NCBI GenBank assembly: GCA_973895155.1
Contig: OZ316893.1
Span: 5,952,001-6,016,000, forward strand
Length of the DNA: 64,000 nt
Source of the DNA: Marsupella aquatica
Lineage: Eukaryota > Marchantiophyta
Direction of reading: 5' to 3'
A model generated the notes under the pieces. That model did no database searches, was not told where the DNA came from, and was given only the letters and a program-made list of their open reading frames with translations. This document shows positions 32,640 to 44,917 of this stretch, in pieces (the first letter of the stretch is position 1; every line of letters starts with the position of its first letter). A program made the translations under genes and the position numbers.

Positions 32640-33780
32640 AATGACCTAAATTCTCAATGACACAAAATGAATGACCGGAGAATGACTGTCCAAATTGACC
32701 AATAGACTGAAATGACAAAATGATTGTTTTTGCGTCATTTTGTAAAATGTCTGTAATGACTAATATGACCAAAATGACACAATTTTCTTAAAATGGTCAA
32801 TTTAGACATATGTCCTAAATGACACAACCAATCACCACAATGATAAATCAGTGTTTAGCACCATTGTAGTCACTTTGGACAATGATTAAAATGACCGAAA
32901 ACCTATTTGGGTCATTTTGGACAACAATAATAAATGACAAAAAACCTGTTTGTCATTTTAATCGATGGTGCTAAATGACTAAATCTATGGTCAATCAAAA
33001 TATCAAGATATATCAATGTTTACAACAATATACAGTCATTATAGACTTGTCTCATAAATGACTAAAGCTAATGTCAATCAAAAACTCTTGATATATCAGT
33101 GTTTACAACAACATACAGTCATTATGGACTTGTCTCATATATATGACTAAATCTAAGGTCAATCTAAAAATTAGGATATATCAGTGTTTATAACAACATA
33201 GAGTCATTATGGACTTGTCTTATATATGACTAAATCTAAGGTCAATCTAAGAATTAGAATATATCAGTGTTTACAACAACATACAGTCATTATGGACGTG
33301 TTTCATAAATGACTACTGTCTTGTAGAGTCTATCTAAAAATCAAGATATATCAATGTTGATGACAATATATTGTCATTACAAACTTGAGTCATAAACCTT
33401 GGGCCCTCAGTCTTAACTAATACGTGGAGGACGTGTGAATGCTCAAAAGATAGTTTTTATTCATTTTGAACTAATAGTTATAATTATTACCGGTAATAAG
33501 GGGACTTTTAATGGTAACATGGAAATAACAAGGGGTTAAACATGAAAATGGCCCGATCGTAGGGGGTCCACTTCTTTTACATGGAGTGAGGGCCCAGGGG
33601 TCATAAATGACTACTTATAGATACATTAAGCTATGTTGGATATATCAATGATTAAAATATTGTATAGTCATTGCAGACATAGGTCATAATTGTAGAGTCA
33701 TTGAAGAATGCCAATGACTACATTAAGGGCAATATTTGCTGTCATATTAGATGTCATTTTGACCAAATGACTGCATATGT
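32640..33780. repeat. Left subterminal TGAC-motif region of the CACTA element
   Basis: AAATGAC and its complement occur every 20-40 bp. A longer unit of about 60-120 bp (TATCAGTGTTTACAACAACATA, then AGTCATTATGGACTTGTCTC) repeats five or more times between 33.0 and 33.4 kb. No coding potential. Confidence 0.8.
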
Positions 33781-36700
33781 CGTCATTCAAGACATCCCTC
33801 ATGGTGTCATTATGGAAAAGCAAAAATGACCATTTTTGGTCTACGAGCTTAAGGTGGGCCCGAGTGTGCCATGGGCCCTACATAGAGGTGAAAAACTCTC
33901 CACTAGGTGCGGGACACTACACTCATCATTGTCCAACCACTAGTTGCAGCGTCAACACTTTGGACACATGTTTTTGTGTTTACTTAAGGCATGATGCACC
34001 TTTGGGGAAATCACTCCCAAGTCGTACGACTTTGGAGTGATTTGCTAGAAGTGTCACCATGGATGCATATCATCACATCCAAACGCAAACAAAAGTGGTA
34101 TTTTTGTTCTCCAAGAGAGAGTGCAACACCAATAGAATGGGTGTGGTTGTTGTGCTTCCCTATATGGTGTGTGTGCGGGTTTAGGGTAGAGGAATATTCT
34201 AACCTTGCAAGGATCTAAAGCAGGCTCTTTGTGGAGGTACTAGGGCCTTTATTGGGTCATTTGTGAACAATGGTCTGTCATAAATGCCAATGACTAAAAG
34301 TAGGGTCATTAAAATTGTCATATGGGAAGTCATATAAGTCAAGTGACTGGACTTGTGGTCATTTGTGTGGTCCCTCATGCAGTCATTAAACAGAAGCACA
34401 AATGACCAGTGTGAGGCTAGGGGCTGAAGGTGGGCCCGAGTGTGCCATGGGCCCTACATAGAGGTGAGAAACTCTCCACTAGGTGCGGGACACTACACTC
34501 ATCATTGTCCAACCACTAGTTACGGCATAAACACTTTGGACACATGTTTTTCTGTTTACTTAAGGCATGATGCACCTTTGGGGAAATCACTCCCAAGTCA
34601 TATGACTTTGGAGTGATTTGCCAAAAGTGGTATTTTTGTTCTCCAAGAGGGAGTGTAGCACCAATGGAATGGGCGTGGTTGTTGTGCTTCCCTATATGGT
34701 GTGTGTGCGGGTTTAGGGTAGAGGAATATTCTAACCTTGCAAGGGATCTAAAGTGGGCTCTTTGTGGAGGTACTAGGGCCTTTATTGGGTCATTTGTGAA
34801 CAATGTCCCGTCATAAATGCCAATGACTAAAAGTAGGGTCATTAAAACTGTCATATGGGAAGTCATATAAGTCAAGTGACTGGACTTGTGGTCATTTGTG
34901 TGGTTCCTCATGCAGTCATTAAAGAGAAGCACAAATGACCAGTTTGGGGCTAGGGACTTAAGGTGGGCCCGAGTGTGCCATGGGCCCTACATAGAGGTGA
35001 GAAACTCTCCACTAGGTGCGGGACACTACACTCATCATTGTCCAACCACTAGTGGCGGCATAAACACTTTGGACACATGTTTTTGCGTTTACTTAAGGCA
35101 TGATGCACCTTTGGGGAAATCACTCCCAAGTCTCCATGGATGCATGCATCCCATCGGTTCCAAAGGTAAATGAAGCCATTTTTTTTGTCTCTCCAAGAAG
35201 TCGCGCAACACCAATGGAAGGTTGTCATACGTTTTAGGAACGTGTCATGTTTGTGCCAGTGTTTGGATGGGGAATACTCCATTTTGCATACGAATAGTGT
35301 CGGGGCATTGTGAGTAGGTGTTGTAATCTTCATTGGGTCATTTTGGAGGAATAGAGTGTCATTAATGCCAAAGACTACAATAAGGGTCATTTTGGCAGTC
35401 ATTTTTGAGGTCATTTTTTAATGTGCCAAATGACGGCATATGGGGTCATTATAGAGGTCCCTCATGGTGTCATTATGGACCAACAGAAATGACCATTTTT
35501 GGTCTAGGAGCTTAAGGTGGGCCCGGGTGTGCCATAGGCCCTACATAGAGGTGACAACCCCTCCACTAGGTGCGGGACACTATACTCATCATTGTCCATC
35601 CACTAGTTGCGCCATAAACACTCTAGACACATGTTTTTGTCTTTACTTAAGGTATGATGCACCTTAGGGGAAATCACTCTCAAGTCATACGACGTTGGAG
35701 TGATTTGACAAAAATATGACCATGGATGCATACCATCGTATCTAGCAAATGGAGCCATTTTTTGTCTCTCCAATAAGTAGCGGGACTTTGATTTAATTGT
35801 GTCATGTTTGTGTTGGTGTTTGGATGGGGAATATTCTATTTTTCAAATGAAGAGTAACGGGGCTGGTTAAAGGTAGTACTGTAATCTTTATTGGGTCATT
35901 TCTGAAAAAATTGTGTCATAGGTTAATGCCAATGACTACAAGTAGGGTCATTAAAATAGTCATATGGTAAGTCATATAAGTCAAATGACTGGACTTCTTG
36001 TCATTTGAGGGGTCCTTCTTGCAGTCATGAAGTAGAAGCACGAATGACCAGTTTGGGGCTAGGGGCTGGAGGTGGGCCCTAGAGTGCCATGTGGCCCCAC
36101 ATAGAGCTGACAACCCCTCCACTACGTGCGGGACGCTATACTCATCATTGTCCAACCACTAGTTGTGCCATGAACATTTTGGAGTTATCTTTTTGCGTTT
36201 ACTTAAGGCATGATGCACCTTTGGGGAAATGACTCCCAAGTCATACGACTTTGGAGTGATTTGCCAAAAGTGTCACCATGGATGCATATTACCATATCCA
36301 AAGGAAAATGGAGCCTTTTTTTGTCTCTCCAAGAAGTAGCACAACACCAATGGAAGGCTGGACATCATCCTTTGATCTAATTGTACATGTCATGGTTGTG
36401 CCGGTGTTTCAATGGGGAATATTCTATTTTGCAAATGAATAGTGGCGGGACACTCAAGGAGGTAGTGTAATCTTTATTGGGTCATTTATGAGAAAAATTG
36501 TGTCATAAATGCCAACAACTACAATTAGGGTCATTAAAATGGTCATATGGGATGTCATATAAGTCAAATGACTGGACTTGTGGTCATTTGAGGCGTCCCT
36601 AATGCTGTCATTTAGGAAAAGCAAAAATGACCAGTTTGGGGCTAGTGGCTAGAGGGACGCCCTAGAGTGCCATATGGCCCCACATAGGGCTTGCAACCCG

Positions 36701-37990
36701 TCCACTAGGTGCTGGACACTCTACTTACTATTCTCCAACCACTACTTGCACCATAATTAATGTTGAGCCATGTTTTTGCGTTTAGCTAAGGCATGATGCA
36801 GCTTTGGGGAAATGACTCCCAAGTCATACAACTTTGGAGTGATTTGCCAAAAGCGTCATCATGGATGAATATCTTATATTCCAAAGGCAAATGGAGCCAT
36901 TTGTTTTGTTTGTCCAAGAGTTAATGCAACACCAATGGAATGGGCATGGTTGTGGTGCTTCCATCTATGGTGCATGTGCATGCAGGTTCAAGGTAGAAGA
37001 ATATTCTAATTTTGCAAGAAATCTAGGGCGGGCTCTTTTTGGAGGTACTAGGGCACAAGTTGGTCATTTATAAAAAATGGTGTCATAATTGCCAATGACT
37101 ACAAGTAAGGTCATTAAAACAGTCATCTAGGATGTCATATAAGTCAAATGACTGGACTTGTGGTCATTTGAGGCATCCTTTGTGCAGTCATTATCAAGAA
37201 GCACAAATGACCAGTTTGGGGCTAGGGGCTGGAGGTGGGCCCTTGAGTGCCATGTGGCCCCACATAGAGCTGACAACCCCTCCACTAGGTGTGGGACACT
37301 ATACTCATTATTGTCCAACTACTAGTTGCGTATTGAACACCTTGGAACCATGTTTAAATGCGTTTACTTAAGGGATGATGGAACTTTGGAGAAATCACTC
37401 CCAAGTCATACGACTTTGGAGTGATTTGCCAAAAGTTGCACCATGGAAGCATACCATACTATCCAAAGGCAAACAAAACATATTTTGTCTCTCCAAGAGG
37501 AAGTGCAACACCGATGGAATGGGCGTGGTCATGGTGCTTCCCTCTATGGTGTGTGTGGATTCAAGGTAGAGGAATATTCCACTTTTTTCAAGGAATCTAG
37601 AGAGAGCTCTCTTTGGAGGTACTAGGGCCTTCATTGGATCATTTGTGAACAATTGTGAACAATGGCGTGTCATAAATGCCTATGATTACAAATAGGATCA
37701 TTGAAATGGTCATATGAGATGTCATATAAGTCAAATGACTAGATTTGTTGTCATTTGAGGGGGTCCCTTGTGTAGTCATTTAGGAGAAGCACAAATGACC
37801 AGTTTGGGGCTATGGGCTGGAGGTCGGCCCTACATAGAGCTGGCAACCTGTCCACCGGGTGCATGACACTCTACATACTATTCTCCATGCACTACCTGCA
37901 ACATAAACACCTTGGAATATGGGGGTTCTCTTTTGGAGGTACTTGTGCTTCATTGGGCCATTGATGAACAATGCTAGGTCATAAATGCCA
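33780..37990 (+). repeat. Satellite array of 530-585 bp units inside the CACTA element
   Basis: Seven to eight tandem copies. The marker GGTGGGCC(C)GAGTGTGCCAT or its variant lies near 33853, 34429, 34962, 35516, 36071, 36651, 37234 and 37822. Each unit includes GACACTACACTCATCATTGT, AAATCACTCCCAAGTCATA, TTTGGAGTGATTTGCCAAAA, GGAATATTCTA and several TGAC motifs. The second and third units are the most alike; the last is truncated. Confidence 0.9.
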
Positions 37991-40900
37991 ATGACCTTAT
38001 ATACTTGGTGTCATTGTGGCTATGAGGAGAGAGGTTAAAATGACCAAATTGGGCCAGGGCTAGAGGTCCTATACTTGACAGTCGCCCAAACTATTATTTT
38101 ACCCAACAAATAGTCTCCCTTATGAGGGTTTGCGTCCTCCATTCTACAAAATCTCCCTTATGAGGGGTTGCGTCTTCCATTCTACACTGTGATTTGTGGC
38201 CGTGAACAATTTTCTAAAAATAATGCAACATTGGTGGGATACCATGTTTTAGACTTTGTCATGTAGATCATTTAATTAATGAGCAGGGTAATAATAAATC
38301 CTTTGTGAGGGAAAATCGTAGGTCTTCTAGCAATTTGGAAGTGTTTACATTGACTATGAAAATGGCAAACAATCACACAACTTGACTTACAAATCTTAAA
38401 AGGGATGGAATTGCTGTTTACACCTCCTTTGCACCCCATTTACAGCTGGTTTATAGGGTCTATAAGTCAAGACTTCCTCTATTGTAAATATACTGGCTAC
38501 TTCTCCTTTCTAACTTGACTTTGGAATTCAACTTTTGCTTTCACGGTCATCCAAATTGACTGGGGTGTCAGTCTACTAAAACCAACCCTTACACTACCTA
38601 GCTTTACACTGGTTACCGTCAGTCTACCGGTCCATAAGGAGTGATTATAGTGTAAAACGGCTTCTACTACTTGCCTTTGTATTTTCAAAATCCCCACTCA
38701 TGGGAAACGTCACGCGCGCTCGGATCTTGGGGTGCTGCCATACTTTCAAGCTCCCGAGCGTGCTCCCAAGCTGTGGAGACTGGACTTAATGCCCTATCAC
38801 TCCGACATGTTCACTGCATCACAACAAATTTGCTCATTGTTCTGTCCTCTAGATGATTCCATGGCTTGATCCGCATTCTTTAGAATGTTGCGAGATTTGT
38901 TTCAACTACTGATTCTTCCTCTACTCCATTCGACTACGCGCTTTCAATTTGACTTCTTTCCCATCTTTCCTGGCAGGCTCTTGCCAAGATAGGCCGCCGC
39001 TTCAATTTGTATCAATGTTCCCTGCTTCGTCATGCTCTCCGCAACCAGCCGTTCGTTGCAATGTCCAAAATAGCTGCCTTTAATTTTTGCTCTGCCCTTA
39101 CTTCGCAAATTTCCAATTTGATCTTGGGGCAGACAGACTGAGTTTATGTATGAATACATGAATCAGCAGCGGCGGTCTGAGAAGTTTCCGTGACGTTCAA
39201 AAAGTTGCGAGCCTCAATGGAAGGAGTGCCACTCAGGTAACACATTGTTCACTTATTGTGGCTGTGAGAAATCTTCAAAGCTTTGCAGATGGTTCACGTA
39301 AGCTTTTCTACGCACAAGGGCCCTAGTCTTACTACTTGGTTAGTAGTTAGAAGTCAATTTTCCTCCTCGACAAGCGTAGGACGAGTTTCTCTTGCCCAAG
39401 TGCCTGGGTAGTGCACTCGGTTTCAACAGGGGCTGCAGATTGATGAGAGATTGATATTGATTTAAGAGTTCACACAAATTGGGGGATCAAATGCTGATGA
39501 TCTTGAAAGAGGTTTTGTGAGAGTTCTTAATAAATACGTCCCCATTCTAAATTTCTGTTATCTAATCTTCTGATCCTTCTATGCCACGCGTATGCAAGTC
39601 TTGAGCTTAACATTGTTGGTCGTGGGCTTAAGGAATAATTGTTTGGATAAGTACTTTAAAAGTTGTAGTATTCCACTTGTGAGACCGTGCAGCCAGTCTT
39701 TTGCAATGAGATAAATTCAGAAAGGTCTTACGTATTGAGCTTTTTGACTTTGGCAGGATTGTTTTCTAATAACCTTTGCTGAGTACAACAGCAACAGAAA
39801 TGACACACTCCACGGTAGGTTTGATTCTATTTTAATCAATTGGCTGGCTGCAGCTGTGAGTATCTTGCTATTGCACCCCAAGGTCACTAGTTTGCAATTG
39901 CATCGAGGTATCTCCGTCTGTTTTCTCCAGGCAGCTGCTGCCTTGGTTTTGACCTCACAGATTTCAGAGGAAACTGGGAACATGAACAAACTACAGTACA
40001 ATACTTTGGCGTGGACTATTGAAGGGGAAGCTGCCTTCCAGGGTTTAAGGTTTCTTTCTGCCTCCCCAGCGTTCCATGACAATGGCAGAGCACGTTGCCA
40101 AGAGAAGAATGCCTTTGGGTACGTTGCTGAGTGCTCATCCATTAAGTGCGCACCTCCATTTCTCTGGATTGGGGAGAAAGGGAAGCTCTTAGTGCCTGAA
40201 GAGTATCTTACATTCCTCACAGTCTGCCAATAAAAAAATTATTTGTGAGGGCAAAACCAACATGGATGGCAGATGTTCAATTAATCAATCCAAACATACA
40301 CAAGAAACTAGGAAACTTACCGGAGGCCACTAGAAGCTTGGGAACTGACTGTAGGCCACTAGAAAGAAAGAAAGTCACATTTTTGATTGGACGGTAGAGT
40401 CTCGAGAAGTGGAAATATTGCAGTATCCTGGGGCGCCAAAGATTTAAAACTACCAAGAAATAACATGGCAGATGCGTAAGAAATCAGAAGCAGCACTAGT
40501 CAAAATCAAGGACAAGTTACGCTTGTCTACGATAGAGTTGGAGAATAAAATAACAAGGAGTCTCCATTTGAGTCACTAGAGGCCCCTAAATAAAGCGAAA
40601 AGGTATCCCTAGAGGCACCTAGAAGACAAACCAAAAGGTTCTACCTTTGGGCATATATACCTGTTTAGAAGAAAAGTACGTGATTGTCTGGTCCTCACTA
40701 TGCCGACGGGTTGTTTGAATTTGTGATGAATTTGTGATGGATATTTACTTCTGATCATTTACATCTCTGCCAACATCAACAGTCTTCAGTTTGACAACTC
40801 ACTCGTTTGACCCAGATGAAACATTTTGAGAGAGTAAAGACGTAGATTAGCTCGCAGTCATTACCTTGCTATTGAAGTGTAGGATCCTGAATATATAGAA

Positions 40901-43330
40901 CAGGGTATCTGATTGTGCTTTCTCAAAGTGTCATTAAATGTGTAAAGTGTTTCTGCCAACATCAACAGTATTCAGTTGCCTGGGCTTTTATACTGATCGG
41001 ATATATATCATCAAGATTCCTCCATGTCGGAGAGAAACGCCTGTTTATACGACTCACGTATAATATTCAACTCTTAACGCCCAAAAGAGGTTGGACTCAT
41101 CTCTTTTTCAGCCTGGGACACTTTCTCGTCTCCCCATACTTCTTCCCCGACTTCTTCAAGTCCTGCTCAGTTCGTGAATGATCTTTCTTGCCGCCTGCAC
41201 TTATCTGCATTTGCCTTGCTTTCAGACAAGTTACACTTTTATTGAAGGTCATCTCTCTTTATTGTATTGCTTTTCCATTTAAGACAGCATTGTCCCCACT
41301 ACTGCTTGTCTCCCGGCTGAGCTTCTTTATTGCCTGTTATAATTTATATCAATTTTTTGCTCACCTGCATGAACTTGTTGTTCTGGATTTATCGTCGAGC
41401 CTTCTGCCTAATAGGCTAGCTAGCTACACGGTCTGCCATATTTCTTGTCCACAAGTTCAGCTTTGAATAAATGGCGTCAGAGCATCTCTACTGTAGTGAT
41501 CTTCTCTTTTTCATAGGGAATCAAAAAATTCTCTATCTTCATTGGCTTTTTGAATGGCTGGCGATGAAACTTCATTATTGACAAGTTCTCTTTCTCTCTA
41601 CTTTCCCGTTTTCTTTATATAGCGGGCTCATTGTTTGACGTAAAGTTGTTGGCATTTTCAGCTTGAGTTAATACTGAACCTTGCTCCTATGGATGTCATG
41701 TCCTACAACAGGTTATATTGATGGTGACATTGGTCAAGAGCTGGACTCACGCCTTTTAAGATAAATAGGATTGAAGCACGTCAAGGCAATGAGGTAGTGC
41801 TTAAACTCTTTTAGCTAAGTGCTCTCACATATAGATTGCTTTATCTAAGCCTGGAAGAATACTGTAGATCTGAGCTGTGAGAAGACTCTACTATAGAGAT
41901 TTGATTCAAACACGTTTGTGATTATTCAGTTCAAGAACAGTTGTGGAAGTTAATAATTACTGACTAAAACCTTTCCCAGTTATATCTCAAGTTATATGAA
42001 TGTGAAGTTTTGACAATTGCTAGGTCCCTTGTTTGCTTGACTATTTGTGTCCGCTAAGCTGACTTCAGGTTATGTTTAATATGGAGTCAAATAAGTTGCG
42101 GATATGGTACCTGGCAAGCCTTGTTACATTCTGACTGGAATCATTCTATATTTTTTTAGCAAAGCCAACGGAGGATCCCTTTGAGATCAAGAAGGTGCAT
42201 AAGATGCTGGGAACTTTACCTGTTGGAAAGGTTGATACCCTCAGTGGAGGAAAAGTTGAATTGCATCCTCGATAAACATAAGGTGACTGCCCTCAGTATT
42301 GTTTTCAAAGAAATAGATTGATAGACTTGAAGTTCAGTCACTGTTATAAAAATACCAGACAATGTACTTTAATTATTTAGTATGGTATAATTAAGGAACT
42401 CTAGGATTTGGTTGATGAAATGGATCAGTTCTTAAAGATTGAAGGTTAGAGGACATTGAAAGTTTAGGGCCAGCTATAAGTGTCAGACTTAGGAGTCTTC
42501 TTGGTCGAGGTCAAGCTCTTCTCAACAATTAATCTGCTTGTATTTGGTGAATCTCTCTATATATATATATCGATATAAGGGACAACTACTGCCTCTGACT
42601 TCTCCTCCTGTCTAATTTACACAGCCATAGTGATGTACTCTATATCATGCATTTGGAATTTGAGAAAAGTTCTGAGCTCTTCTTGTTTTCCTTTTGCAGA
42701 ATGATGACATTGTATTATATGCAAGCTCAATTTGAGTCTGATGAGAGTTTGGGATGACTGGAAGTCTGCAATGTACGTACAATTTACCAAGAACTGGATC
42801 CTTTTGGGCAGGTAGTGTTCATGATTAATTGCAAATGAAACAACAGGACCTCGAGCTTACCTTTTGAACATTGCAAGGTTGCAATTGCCATTATGAGTTT
42901 GCAAGCCTAATGAATGACGGGTGCATTTCTAGCGAGTGAGCCAATTGGAATTGGAGAATTTCAACTCCTCTGTAAGTCTCTGATCGCACTCCCTTGTGTG
43001 GTATGTATGTCTTGGAATACCTAGATTACATGGTTTATGGGACTACAAATTCACAACCAGCTACGTAGTCTCAATGTGATGCATTTTTTGCTCTGATGCA
43101 TATGACCTGTATTTTCCATTTGCTGATACAGGAGCGGGAAACTACAAGCTACCTGACATGAAAGGGACAACCACACTGTGGAATTCCAGATTGCTTAAGA
43201 AGCAATAGTTGTAGATTTGAGGGATGCAGCTCCTGTACAAAGTATAATCATAACTTTTTTGATTCATTTGTTGATCACAAGCTTGATTGCTGGAGAATAG
43301 GATTAGATGCTCAACAGTATTCTAGTGTAG
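37991..43330. other. Unique interior of the CACTA element, possible captured exons
   Basis: No complete gene. Short exon-like pieces occur: one near 42160-42275, preceded by a T-rich tract and AG, reads KKVHKMLGTLPVGKVDTLSG before a stop. Another near 43130-43220 reads GNYKLPDMKGTTTLWNSR. Opposed frames of 125 and 167 codons at 39.7-40.2 kb overlap on both strands and neither has a domain. Captured host gene fragments are possible, but I cannot name a source gene. Confidence 0.3.
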
Positions 43331-44113
43331 ATCATTGATGAAATATTGTATGACACTCAAAATGACATTATAAATAATGTGCATTATGATATCCAAAATG
43401 AGTCCATCATGTATGACATTCCAAATGAATTTATAAATGACGTGTGTTGTGACATCATTTTAATGACGCCTTCTCAAGTCATTTCCATCATTGGAAAATG
43501 ACATCTTTTATGACTGTCCAAAATGACTAAATGAAATACGTCATTTTTTACAGATGAAAATGACTACTGAAATTCGTCATTTTGGACAGATCCAAAATGA
43601 CAACTAAGTATATCCATGTGTCTATCACACAATGATCCACATGGTGGCTAATGATTTGTGAGAGCTTTCGTCATATTAGACATGTCTGAAATGACAAGAA
43701 TTTATTGCCCCATGTTGATTATGAAAGATGCCACATGTCTATGGTTCATTTGTTCAAAATATGGGTCATTCTGGACATGTCTAAAATGACATATTATTTG
43801 TTTAGTGGTTGGACACGTGGCTTTTTTTAATTGGTGACGGTGACCGTCAATGGTGAACGGCACAAGACCGTTGATGACACTTTTTTACGTCATTTTGGAC
43901 TGTTGGTCATTTTGGACCTTTGGTCATTTCTAGTAATTTTGGACAATAACCAATGACCATGGGATTTTTGCGTCATTTGTCCGATAGGACCATGACGCAT
44001 TTGTCCAATGCAACGTGTCTGGAAAGACACAAACAAATGCGTCATTGGTTTGATGAAAAGACCATGTCAATAGTCATTGTTACAGTCATAAATAACCCTG
44101 TTTTCTACTAGTG
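43330..44113. repeat. Right subterminal TGAC-motif region and TIR of the CACTA element
   Basis: Dense AAATGAC/GTCATTTTGGAC repeats, often in head-to-head pairs, mirror the left subterminal region. The element ends TTTCTACTAGTG at 44113. Confidence 0.85.
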
Positions 44114-44589
44114 TCAATATCATCAAGGTTCCATGTGTAACCAAGAAGTCCGTTGATCCGTTGGGATTTGTTGTGAACCCATATCAGAAGCCTGTTGGTT
44201 TAGGGGCTTGGTTTGTTTCCCATTTCTCTGAGAAAGAGGATTGGGTTATTGATCTTTGTTGTGGAACCGGATCGGCATTAGCTGCTACGCTCCTCAATTC
44301 TCGCCAGGGTTGTGCTGTTGATAAGAGTTCTGCGCAGATTGGTTTTGTAAAATCCCGGATCATGATTCTGGAGTCAAACTGGAATTTATATGAAGAATCC
44401 CAGATTGAAGGGCACGGCGTTGAAGGTCATGAGATTCAACCACCAATTGCAGGCCAATTGGGTGTACTCGGGACATCGACTTACATAGTTGAGGTCGTGA
44501 AGGAGACCGAAGAGGAACAAGAAGAAACTGAGGAAGAGCCTCCCAGAACACCAAATGAGGATGATCTCAACGACATGTTATTAGATTAG
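44114..44589 (+). pseudogene. ParB-like/DNA methyltransferase fusion, 3' part
   Basis: This is the continuation of the gene broken at 32584. The frame on the right of the CACTA element is the one that was in use on its left, so the insertion alone did not shift the frame. It encodes a motif X-like NPYQKPVGLGAWFV, then the SAM-binding motif I as VIDLCCGTGSALAATLL, followed by an acidic Glu-rich tail and a stop at 44589. The order (motif IV before motif I) is that of beta-class amino-methyltransferases (N6-adenine or N4-cytosine). It has no start of its own; expression would need the 5' part. Confidence 0.7.
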
Positions 44590-44632
44590 TTGCGTGTGCT
44601 CGTTAGGATAATGTCAATCACCAATGAAGTTG

Positions 44633-44775
44633 TCGATAAATTTATCGACTTCTGTATTCCATGAGGAAGAACCTTTGTCACATTTATTAATGCGATAAAT
44701 TTATCAGACTTTGCATATATCGGACTGTCGCGGTGTTCCTGCTGGGGGAATGGAGTTGTCGATAATCTTATCGGA
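44633..44775. repeat. Three level 2 palindromes in the convergent intergenic spacer
   Basis: GTCGATAAATTTATCGAC (44633), GCGATAAATTTATCAG (44692) and GTCGATAATCTTATCGG (44759), between the 3' ends of the methyltransferase gene and the minus-strand gene. Confidence 0.85.
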
Positions 44776-44917
44776 CAACATTGTATTCTCTAACTGGTTT
44801 GTCATTGCAATTATTAAAAAAAAAAGATATCATTATAGCTTCGGAGTACATAGTCCTAGAACGATAACCACTGTACATATTCATGGGAACGATAACCATT
44901 ATAACTTAAACCTGAAA

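Larger units (their letters stand above)
32585..44113. mobile_element. Level 3: non-autonomous CACTA element, 11.5 kb
   Basis: It starts CACTAGAAGAAAACATGG and ends with the inverse of CACTAGTAGAAAACAGGG; the ends match at about 26 of 30 positions. It is flanked by TCA. Subterminal DNA on both sides (32.6-33.8 and 43.3-44.1 kb) is packed with AAATGAC/GTCATTT, the kind of iterated site CACTA transposase accessory proteins bind. No transposase domain is visible. The inside holds a satellite array (33.8-38.0 kb) and about 5 kb of unique DNA. The element interrupts the methyltransferase gene of level 2, so it is the youngest of the three insertions. Confidence 0.92.

Noticed and set aside
39717-40233. 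Overlapping 167- and 125-codon ORFs on opposite strands in the CACTA interior
   Set aside because: Neither has a domain, splice partner or homologous look. Either may be chance.
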